A stretch of DNA of 64,000 bases from contig NC_089462.1 in assembly GCF_029203305.1 (NCBI RefSeq), positions 124,001 through 188,000 on the forward strand, in the 5' to 3' direction. This stretch comes from Yamadazyma tenuis. Taxonomy: Eukaryota > Ascomycota > Pichiomycetes > Serinales > Debaryomycetaceae. Of this stretch, positions 28,574 through 37,103 are shown in pieces. Position numbers and translations under genes: made by a program. How positions within the stretch are numbered: position 1 is the stretch's first letter; every line of letters begins with the position of its first letter. Below the pieces are notes generated by a model. The model had not been told where the DNA came from. It did no database searches and was given only the letters and a program-made list of their open reading frames with translations.

Positions 28574-30421
28574 TTATACAAGGATTTTAAAGAACGCCAA
28601 CACATACGCTAATGCCAAGAAGGTTAATTTGACTTGCTCAAAACCAGCTCCTAGAATTGAGTTAGTTTTTGAAGTTCACGTGTAACTCACAGATGAGAGA
28701 AGATATTGGCAATCGAGTGGAAAGCATTCGCCAAGTAAGTTGATGCTTTGCTGAATATGGTTTCATCTTTATTACCCATCGACTCCAGATCAGTTTCGGA
28801 TCCACTTGCATCACTGTCGGAGTACTCCCACTCCGAGACTCCATTTTCATCCTTAGATTCGTCACCATTATACATACCGCTCTTGTGCCTGACCCGATTG
28901 AACTTATCATAACCAACTCCAGACATATGGTCAATTATAGGGGTGATTGTTTTTGATATGGGGTATGGCTGACCCTTGGGATCCAAAATGTTGAATGCAC
29001 AGGTAAAGTCCTGCTCTGAAAGTGAAATGAACCTGCCCCGTTGAACTTCGACTCCAAAATCGACCAAGTCATCAGCCAAACTCTTGGGAATTCCCCTGCT
29101 GATATCGATATGTTCATATGTTTCGTCACAGGGTTGCAACCCAAATCTTTGGAACTTCTTTATGCTTTGGATCTCCTTGGCATTTTGTCTCATTGCTTGG
29201 GCAACATGGTGGTAGTCTATTTCGGGCAAGGCATCAAATTGCCTCTTCAAAGAGAGGAAATCTTCCAAAAGCTTCACATCCCCATTAGAGCTAAGCTCTA
29301 CCAATCCATAGCTATTAGGTTCCTGTGAGAACTCATACACCAAACCACCACTAAATACGTCTACCATATCATTGGAATAAAGTGTAGGAACTTCTCCGAA
29401 CTGCCTTGGGGTGATAAGATTACACCCATATCTAAATTGTGTTAATATTGTATCTCAGTATAAGCGTAATGTGGTAAACATACTCAGATAAAAATACAGG
29501 TCGTGAATAAGAAAGGTAATCGTTGACAAGGGAATCGTATCCACTAGTGTAAAAGGTTTGGTCTCCACACCATTGGTAGGAATTGACACCATAGAAGTCG
29601 ACCGAATCAGATGGGCTTTCATCCATACATTGGAGGTACAGGGAGAAGGAAATCCTGAAGTTCAAGTCATCAGCCGCTGAATAACCAACTGGGATTGGCC
29701 TGGGTGAATTGTACGAGATGTAGTTTTTGATATCTCGGACCATGGCTTTGACATAAACTGCTGAATTCTAAAAGTTGTTAGTATGGTTCTATTTGCCTTG
29801 AATGGAGTATACGTACCTTTGCAGAGGTGATATCATTGATGACTTCATTTCCAGCAAAAAACCCAAGCGTATTATTATAATACGAGAACTGTTCAACCAC
29901 TTTGAAGACATTCTCCAAGTACTCCACATTATAACTATTCCATGGTTCATATCTGTTTAAATGATGGTTGGGAATTGGGGAGTTCACATCAAGAGCTAAA
30001 TAAACCCCTGCTGCAGCCAACATAGACATACAAGCATCGTGGTTCAAATCGGTGTTGACGGAGTAAACACGAATTGTCTGGTACCGATAGTTAGTATGTA
30101 ATCAATATCATTGTAAAATCATAACATACATTAATACCAAGCTCCTGGAAAAGTAGAATATCTCTGGCGCATGCCCTTGCATCGGATAATGGATCCTTGT
30201 AATCTACTACGCCCGAAGAGCCCCCAGGTTGATAATCAACTCCTTTAATATAAAACTATTGAGTTAGTATACCCTGATAAATACACATGGAAAAGTAGTT
30301 AACATACTGGCTCATTGGTGATAGTATCAACGAAGTATCTTCCTTGAATAGTAATTGGGTGAATGAAACACAATGCTGTTGCCAATAACAGCATAATGCT
30401 GAATAAATTCTTTAATTGCAT
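28574..30421 (-). CDS. GH72 1,3-beta-glucanosyltransferase, multi-exon (Gas3/4/5-like)
   Basis: Gas/Phr proteins cut and rejoin beta-1,3-glucan to extend wall chains. Exons are 30308-30421, 30130-30255, 29817-30077, 29484-29767 and 28878-29431 plus 28574-28650. Introns 1-4 are 49-52 bases, with GTATGT or GTACGT and TACTAAC (ATTAAC in intron 4). The protein has a signal peptide (MQLKNLFSIMLLLATALCF) and then a GH72 domain with catalytic Glu158 (FFAGNEVI) and Glu262 (SEYGCN, the codon split by intron 4). No X8 Cys-rich domain follows. Using intron 5 (28651-28877, GTATGT to AACTAAC...TAG) gives 471 residues ending in a GPI signal (FEQVKLTFLALAYVLAFF). Leaving it in gives 509 residues with an acidic Ser-rich tail, stopping at 28687. 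Confidence 0.88.
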
Positions 30422-30518
30422 TTCAACCGCTGTTTGTACAATTGGTTGCAAAAACAACTTGCACGCGGATTGGTCTCAGGAACAATTCTATATTAAGGTT
30501 ACATTAAGCAAATATACA

Positions 30519-33443
30519 TTAGATTTCAATAGTAGTGCTAACAGAAACCATACCACCTGCCAAATTGGACCAGCTTACAGTAGTGGGCGAATAGTGGTTT
30601 AGTTCTTTATAAGCTGGCACGAGCGAGTCTCCATCTCCTAAGTTACCCCAAAGACATTTTATAGCGACACTTAAGGAATCCTTTGAAGTAGTATAGTCAG
30701 AGTCAAGTAGACTTGGCAACCATTGAAAAGCGATATGGAAAGGCTTTTCGTCATCAAGCTTGTTCAATTTGAAACCGGGAAGCCCAGCAAGATCCTTATA
30801 AATGAAGTTACCATCCTTATCAACTGAAAATCCTTCTGGGGTGGCCATGGAGCTAACAGTACCATTCGTCTTATCATGATTATAAACTATTACCGTTTTG
30901 ACAGGTAAGTCTTTGGTTCTCGAAGAGTCAAATAGCACACTGCACATACTACTTCCATGAGCATTAATTTGAATTTCACCATTTAACAACCCAAATGCCG
31001 ATGAGCTCGAGTTCTTCAAGATATCGACACTCAAATAATCACTGAAAGAAGTAGCACCAGGAACCAACTTAGGAGACAACGGGGTCTTATAGGAACAAGT
31101 GGTTAAACCATCCAAAGGCTCTGTACAGTTCACATCAAGCCCAGAAGCTTTAACAGAAGGCATATCCTTCAAAAGGTCCTCGAAACCGCTGCCGTATCTA
31201 CCTACTACTGTCGCATAGGACTCAGAAATATCAGCACTTGCATTAGCAGTCTGAATGAATCTCAATTTCATTGGGTTCTCAGCGTTGAATGGGTTTGAAG
31301 CATATAATATACCACAGTTTAAGACGGCACCAACGATGACAGTGTAGATGATGATTTTGTTGATCTTGAAAACAAATGGTAAAATTGGAAACACGCAAAC
31401 AACTCCAATGTACTCAATGAGCTTGTAAATAAACAATTCACTCTTGTAGGACTCCTGGATGGATTTGTTGATCCCGGATAAAATTAACCATGAGTTATTA
31501 TAAATGATCAATAAAGGAATGGGAGCAACAATCAAAAATTGGATAAGCCAGTCGTAGCTGAAAGTCTTCTGAATCAATGACAACTTTCTCCGAGCCGTGT
31601 AAGAATCAATTGAAATCAAAGACGAGTTGTCAGAATGAGTGTGGTGGTCATGGTCAGCAGCTCCGTATTCATCAGTTTGAGCAACAAGCAATGGCTGCGT
31701 GGCACCGGCTGCAGTAAGCTCATATTCTAAGTCCTGTTTGGAGGCTTTAAAACACCATCCCAATAAACCAAATATGGCTCCTGCAGACTGAATGACAAAT
31801 AAGACAGTAAGAAGGGCCTCACCAGTGTGGTCATTTCCGAACTTGTTGCTTGACAATCTCACAGTCGATGCTATCAATAAAACCCAATAAGCAAAAGAGA
31901 TTTGAATGATAACAATCAACTTTTCATCGTGTTGGATAAACTTATAGTTTCTGAAGAGGAAATTGATTCCGTTCAAAATCAAGTAATTGGAGAATAAGAA
32001 CACAGCAGACAAAGTGAGAGCCATGCTGGTGGCACTTGAATTAGGAGAAAACTCAAAGAATTGGATCATTGTTTGTTTAGCAAAGTCAACCACAAATACG
32101 GAGAAAACCAAAGAAATTGGAAACTTGACCGAGTTGACAAAACCCAATCTCCAGTTTTGTTTGTAGCCGAATATAATTAACAACAAGAAGAAGCACACAA
32201 CAGGAACGAGCACCAATAAACTGATGTTGAAAATTATCAACTTTGGTAAGGAAACAATGAAGAAAAAGTTGAGGAAAGAAACAAACGAAGCAAACTGCTT
32301 AGATGGCTTTTCTGCTTCAAGGTAAGCTTGATCAATATCAAGTTCTTTGGAGCTGACACTTTCGACAAAGTCCAAGGCACTGGAAAGCATGTGCCACAAG
32401 GCCTTCTTAGAAGTATGGCTAATATCATCGTATCCGGTGTGGTAAATGTCTCTTGGTTTGTAGAAGGCAATGTCAATTCCTCTCATTCCACCAGTTTCAA
32501 AGTACACTTTGTAGTCAGTTTCACTGTGGATAATCCTACTGTTGAAAGCTTGCTGGAAGATGGAAGAAGCATATGGGAATCTAACCGCATTATACTCTTT
32601 AGTGATCTCATAATCAGTTCCTCTGAATAAGATAGCTTTACCACCTTCACCAGTACCTTCCAAGTTGATAAAGTATTTGACGAGTTTGGACCATGGATGG
32701 TTTAAGAAAGCATAGGCCCCATACAAGCCGAATTCTTCGTTGTTATTGAAGTTGAAAATAATGGTTCTGGTTGGCTGAGGAACCTTCTCCGAGGTAAAGT
32801 AGTCTAATACTCCCAAGAGAGAAGCAATTCCAGCACCATCGTCAGTGATACCGTAACTAGAAGGTACAGAGTCGAAGTGAGCACTGATCAACAACGCTGG
32901 TAAGTCGTCTCTGGTTCCATTGATTCTAACAAGAATGTTGTTGCTTTCATAATAACTGACATATCCAGAAGTATCCTTGAACAATATAGAATTGTTATTA
33001 TTCAAGTCATTGTCATACTCGATATAGGGGAGCTTAGATTCTTTGATCAAGCGCTTGACCTTCTGTTCAATATAATCATGGACATAGTCATTTCCCACTG
33101 AACCATAAGGATGTTTAAATTCTCCAATATGCTGCAAGTCAGTCCAAGAAGCATCTAAAAGAGATGATTCCAATTCATCGGACGGCAAGCTAACTGACCA
33201 TTCGAGACTGTTGTCCACGTAGGACAACAAATAAACAGCCACAAATGTCACAAACACAAAGAACGAGAGGGATGTCTTTCTGTATCCAAACACTGACCTT
33301 ATGAAGCGAATAAAGAAGTTTGGACCCTTGGACTTTTGTTGGCCGGGATTGACGCTAACAATTGACCTTTTGGGTGCTGAAGTCACAGAAGCCACGGAAG
33401 CTGTTTGGGCCACAGAATTGCCCACGTCTCCTTGTTCACTCAT
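30519..33443 (-). CDS. PFF1: Vacuolar membrane M28 metalloprotease
   Basis: This protein is a large vacuolar membrane protease of the M28 (aminopeptidase Y-like) family. After a cytosolic Ser/Gln-rich tail and TM1 (about residues 65-83) comes the luminal peptidase domain. It carries the zinc-binding residues HFDS, TDDGAG, NNEEFGLYGA and LEGTGEGG. Eight further hydrophobic spans and a His-rich loop (YGAADHDHHTHSDN) follow. A beta-rich luminal C-terminal domain with NGT and NCT sequons closes the protein. I start at the ATG at 33441-33443 (MSEQGDVGN); the frame extends upstream only to a GTG. The length is 974 residues, close to S. cerevisiae YBR074W (976). Confidence 0.94.
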   Translation of the reverse strand: MSEQGDVGNSVAQTASVASVTSAPKRSIVSVNPGQQKSKGPNFFIRFIRSVFGYRKTSLSFFVFVTFVAVYLLSYVDNSLEWSVSLPSDELESSLLDASWTDLQHIGEFKHPYGSVGNDYVHDYIEQKVKRLIKESKLPYIEYDNDLNNNNSILFKDTSGYVSYYESNNILVRINGTRDDLPALLISAHFDSVPSSYGITDDGAGIASLLGVLDYFTSEKVPQPTRTIIFNFNNNEEFGLYGAYAFLNHPWSKLVKYFINLEGTGEGGKAILFRGTDYEITKEYNAVRFPYASSIFQQAFNSRIIHSETDYKVYFETGGMRGIDIAFYKPRDIYHTGYDDISHTSKKALWHMLSSALDFVESVSSKELDIDQAYLEAEKPSKQFASFVSFLNFFFIVSLPKLIIFNISLLVLVPVVCFFLLLIIFGYKQNWRLGFVNSVKFPISLVFSVFVVDFAKQTMIQFFEFSPNSSATSMALTLSAVFLFSNYLILNGINFLFRNYKFIQHDEKLIVIIQISFAYWVLLIASTVRLSSNKFGNDHTGEALLTVLFVIQSAGAIFGLLGWCFKASKQDLEYELTAAGATQPLLVAQTDEYGAADHDHHTHSDNSSLISIDSYTARRKLSLIQKTFSYDWLIQFLIVAPIPLLIIYNNSWLILSGINKSIQESYKSELFIYKLIEYIGVVCVFPILPFVFKINKIIIYTVIVGAVLNCGILYASNPFNAENPMKLRFIQTANASADISESYATVVGRYGSGFEDLLKDMPSVKASGLDVNCTEPLDGLTTCSYKTPLSPKLVPGATSFSDYLSVDILKNSSSSAFGLLNGEIQINAHGSSMCSVLFDSSRTKDLPVKTVIVYNHDKTNGTVSSMATPEGFSVDKDGNFIYKDLAGLPGFKLNKLDDEKPFHIAFQWLPSLLDSDYTTSKDSLSVAIKCLWGNLGDGDSLVPAYKELNHYSPTTVSWSNLAGGMVSVSTTIEI

Positions 33444-34081
33444 GCTTTTGGGTATAAGATGTATGTGCACTGAATTAGTTTCCGTGGGGCCAGCTGCCGC
33501 ACGTAAGATGAAATTGGGTCGTGCGCGGGATATAGATAAACCAGCAGCACAATGAGGAAACTAATGAATATAGAAGCAGGGGAACAACAATGGATTTATT
33601 GAGTACAGAGGAAGAGTAGCATGATACCCAACAATGAGAAGCATTCACAGACGAAATTTGCTAAAGATTGGGCAATTTTAGAGGCTGTTCTGACAGTTTG
33701 TTGGGCAACCCCGGTCGTAATGGGCTGTAAACACACACATAACCTATATTGACTGACCTCAGCCCCACCAGCCGTTCCGAGTCAATATTTCTCGGGATTG
33801 ATTGTTTTACAAATGATCTTCCACTGGAGTTCAAAGGTTTTCGCAACCGTTTTCACATACGCTTAAGCCCTAATAGGTATTCACCTAATTATACCAAGAC
33901 TGTTTAACAAAACCTCATGACATACAACATCATACACAGTTTGATATATAGAACAAAATGATCACTTCAACCCAACTAGAACCCCAAACAGGCATTTTAG
34001 GTTTTGGTCTCCCCATGTGGTTCAGCAACCCAGAATCCGCGACTACAGAAGTTTTTTCACTATCATTTGTACAATACGACA
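33444..34081. other. Divergent promoter region PFF1/HEM12
   Basis: This 638-base region has several short ORFs without recognisable content. I see no tRNA-like fold, no repeat and no clear factor site that I would name. Confidence 0.45.
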
Positions 34082-35225
34082 ATGGGTGAATTTGCTCCTT
34101 TAAAAAACGACTTGATTCTTAGAGCTGCCAGAGGTGAAAAGGTCGAAAGACCACCAATATGGATCATGGTATGTGTTGCACTTTTTTAAACCTTGCAAAT
34201 AACAAGCACTAACCGTAATGCAGAGACAAGCTGGAAGATATCTACCAGAATACCATGAAGTTAAAGGAAAGAGAGATTTCTTCGAGACTTGCAGAGACGC
34301 CGAAATCGCCAGTGAAATCACCATCCAGCCAATAAACCACTTCAACGGGTTGATTGACGCAGCCATTATTTTCAGTGATATCTTGGTGGTACCCCAGGTT
34401 ATGGGGTTCGACATTGAAATGGTTGAAGGTAAAGGTCCTGTGTTTGTTGATCCATTAAGGACCCCAGCCGACTTGGCCAGAGTCAACTACAAGCCGGACG
34501 TATTGAAAGGCTTGGATTGGGCATTTAAATCCATTACTTTAACAAGAAAGAAGTTGGAGGGAAGAGTTCCATTACTCGGATTCTGTGGGTCTCCTTGGAC
34601 TTTGTTGGTGTACATGGTAGAAGGACAAGGGTCAAAGATGTACCGGTTTGTCAAGCAATGGATCTACGAGTACGTGGAAGAGTCCCATAAATTGTTACAG
34701 GCGATTACTGACTGTTGCGTTGAGTTTTTGGCGCAACAGATTGTTGCAGGTGCCCAAATGATCCAGGTATTTGATTCTTGGGCCGGAGAATTAGGTCCTG
34801 CTGAGTTTGCCGAATTCTCATTGCCTTACTTGAAGCAAATCGCCGAAAAGCTCCCAATCAGATTGGTTGAGTTGGGTGTACAAGAGAAGATTCCCATGAC
34901 GGTATTTCCAAAAGGTGCGTGGTATGCTTTGGATGAGCTTTGTGATATTGGATACGATGCCATCTCTTTGGATTGGTTATACGACCCAGAGGATGCTGTT
35001 AAGGTTGTAAATGGAAGAAGGATAACCTTGCAAGGAAACTTGGATCCGGGTGTTATGTACGGGTCTGAAAAGACGATTAGTAAAAAGGTTGAGAAGATGA
35101 TCCAAGGATTTGGGGGTGGTAAACAGAACTACATTATTAACTTTGGACATGGGACTCATCCGTTCATGGAGCCTGCCAAAATTGAGCATTTCTTGAAAGA
35201 ATGCCATAGATTTGGTAGCCAATAG
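34082..35225 (+). CDS. HEM12: Uroporphyrinogen decarboxylase (two exons)
   Basis: This cytosolic enzyme decarboxylates the four acetate side chains of uroporphyrinogen III to give coproporphyrinogen III in heme synthesis. Exon 1 is 34082-34168 ([20 protein letters not shown]...PPIWIM) and exon 2 is 34224-35225, starting at [10 protein letters not shown], the first signature of the family. The junction rebuilds the invariant PxWxMRQAGRYxPEY segment and yields 362 residues, the same as S. cerevisiae. The second signature [16 protein letters not shown], catalytic-Asp region [10 protein letters not shown] and C-terminal NFGHGTHP are present. The 55-base intron has GTATGT, CACTAAC and CAG. The next gene, VMS1, starts 67 bases downstream. 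Confidence 0.97.
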
Positions 35226-35292
35226 TGTGACTCGCTCATAGGGTTGGGTTATATATAATGACTAACATGTGTAATTGTACATAGATAATCAA

Positions 35293-37086
35293 ATGTCTGC
35301 GAAAATCCAAGCAGAGAATTTCCTTGAGTCATATTCAATAATGTCTGGAAAGAACATACCCAAGAACAGTTTGTACGTGTTTAGTCTTTCACAGGAACTA
35401 GTGGAAAGCCTTGAGCTTGTAAAGTTCGATGTGTCTGAACAGCATAACTTGGAGACCGCACCAAAGGCTTTGAAAGTCCAGAGACTCCGTGATGATGATG
35501 ATGATGATCTCACCAAGTACAACCAAAAGAGAGAGGCAAAAGGGTTGAGTAGACTAACTGAGGACGAGTTTGACAGATTATTGGAACAAGGATCTGTCGA
35601 GAGTATCTCAGGTTCTGATACTGATTCTTCCAGTGATTCAGAAGATGAGGATGATGCTCTCTATAAGCGTCTTACAGAAACAAAGATATCGGAAGCGATT
35701 ATTGATGAAACTTCCAACGCCTCACACTTGAACTCGAAGTCTTCATCCATATTCTTCAAGTCCCTGATGCTTTCAGGTGACAAACATCTTGGAGCTTTCA
35801 AAGCATTGTTTTCACCAAAGGAAATGATGGACCCAATCACATCTTTAAAGACATGGTCAGATCTACAGGATACCGGCAAGTCTGCACTTTTCATGATGGG
35901 AGGAGGGCATTTCGCTGGTGCCATTATTTCCCACAGAAGGAAGAACATAAAGGGAAATGCAGTGAATCATAAGCTTTCTGTTGAAGAACAAAAAGTTGAA
36001 ATCATAAAGTCCAAGACTTTTCATCGGTATACCACCAGAAGAAAACAAGGTGGATCACAGAGTGCAAATGACAATGCGAAGGGAAATGCCAAATCTGTTG
36101 GGTCCAGTATCCGTAGATACATGGAACAAGCTCTTATACAAGAGATCCGAGATTTGCTCAAGCTGTGGGAAAGTGACTTAAACCAGTGTAAATCCATATT
36201 CATAAGAGCCAATGCTTCACAAGGGAAGAAAACTTTGGTGGGATATGAAGGTGCGGTTATCAAACAAGGTGATGTCAGAATCAAAAGTTTCCCTTTCACA
36301 ACCAAGAGAGCTACCACTTCTGAATTGAAGAGAGCCTGGACACAGTTGGCATATTTGAGCATTACAGATGCAGTCAAAGAAGACAAACTGTTGAAGGAAA
36401 GACTCCTAAAACAACAGGAAAACCTTATCAAATCCACACAGCAGAAGCAACACACCAAGGAGCAAGAAATTACGGAATCAGATAAACAAACGGTCGACTT
36501 GTTAGGGTTTGCAAAGAGGCAGAAAGCTCCAATGTTGATTAACTTCTTGAAGAAACATAACCTCTCTCCAAATTTGGAGTTGACCCCAACTTCCCAGTAT
36601 GTACTTACACCAACCTTGTTGCATTTTGCTGCTGCAAATGGTTTGACGCATATTGTTCAAGTTCTATTGGTGAATTTAAAGGCAGACCCTACACTTAAAA
36701 GTACACTGGGAAAAGTTGCAGCCGAGTTGAGTTCCAATAAACAGACAAGGCTGATTTTTCAATTGGCTCGACACAAGTTGGGTGACGACTATTGTGACTG
36801 GGATGCAGCCAAGGTGGGGGATGCTATGACGAAAGAGCAGATAGAAAAAGAAGAGCAAGAGGAGAATGAAAAAATTAGATTAGAAAAACAGAGACAGATC
36901 CAAGAGCAATTAGATTTGAAGACTGAGATGGAGTTGAAAAAACCCACATTCTCTAGCGGGGGGCAGTTGGGAGGAGTATCTTTACTTTCCAGTACCAGTG
37001 GATTAAACGAAGACCAAAAATCGAGAGTTTTGAGAGAGCAAAGAGCTCGAGCAGCCGAAGCCAGAATGAAGAAGTTTGAGGCTTAA
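35293..37086 (+). CDS. VMS1: Peptidyl-tRNA hydrolase of ribosome quality control
   Basis: Vms1 cuts the tRNA from stalled nascent chains on 60S ribosomes and recruits Cdc48. The eRF1-like VLRF1 domain (about residues 170-320) includes FHRYTTRRKQGGSQSANDNAKG with the catalytic Gln of GGSQS. Then come a coiled-coil segment, an ankyrin-like part (LTPTLLHFAAANGLTHIVQVLL), and a C-terminal Cdc48-binding VIM helix (REQRARAAEARMKK). The N-terminal C2H2 zinc finger expected in this family is missing: no Cys occurs before about residue 295. I start at the ATG at 35293, since upstream there is only TTG. The length is 597 residues. CTG at 36163-36165 falls at the conserved Ser of the LLxSW motif. Confidence 0.94.
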   Translation: MSAKIQAENFLESYSIMSGKNIPKNSLYVFSLSQELVESLELVKFDVSEQHNLETAPKALKVQRLRDDDDDDLTKYNQKREAKGLSRLTEDEFDRLLEQGSVESISGSDTDSSSDSEDEDDALYKRLTETKISEAIIDETSNASHLNSKSSSIFFKSLMLSGDKHLGAFKALFSPKEMMDPITSLKTWSDLQDTGKSALFMMGGGHFAGAIISHRRKNIKGNAVNHKLSVEEQKVEIIKSKTFHRYTTRRKQGGSQSANDNAKGNAKSVGSSIRRYMEQALIQEIRDLLKLWESDLNQCKSIFIRANASQGKKTLVGYEGAVIKQGDVRIKSFPFTTKRATTSELKRAWTQLAYLSITDAVKEDKLLKERLLKQQENLIKSTQQKQHTKEQEITESDKQTVDLLGFAKRQKAPMLINFLKKHNLSPNLELTPTSQYVLTPTLLHFAAANGLTHIVQVLLVNLKADPTLKSTLGKVAAELSSNKQTRLIFQLARHKLGDDYCDWDAAKVGDAMTKEQIEKEEQEENEKIRLEKQRQIQEQLDLKTEMELKKPTFSSGGQLGGVSLLSSTSGLNEDQKSRVLREQRARAAEARMKKFEA

Positions 37087-37103
37087 TATATGCATATTTA
37101 TAT

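Noticed and set aside
29432..30047. Two separate small ORFs upstream of the 28687-29367 ORF
   Set aside because: They are exons 3 and 4 of the GH72 gene; joining them at GTATGT/GTACGT and TAG sites rebuilds a continuous glucanosyltransferase.
33444..33470. Upstream extension of PFF1 to 33470
   Set aside because: The first codon would be GTG; the ATG at 33443 gives the family length.
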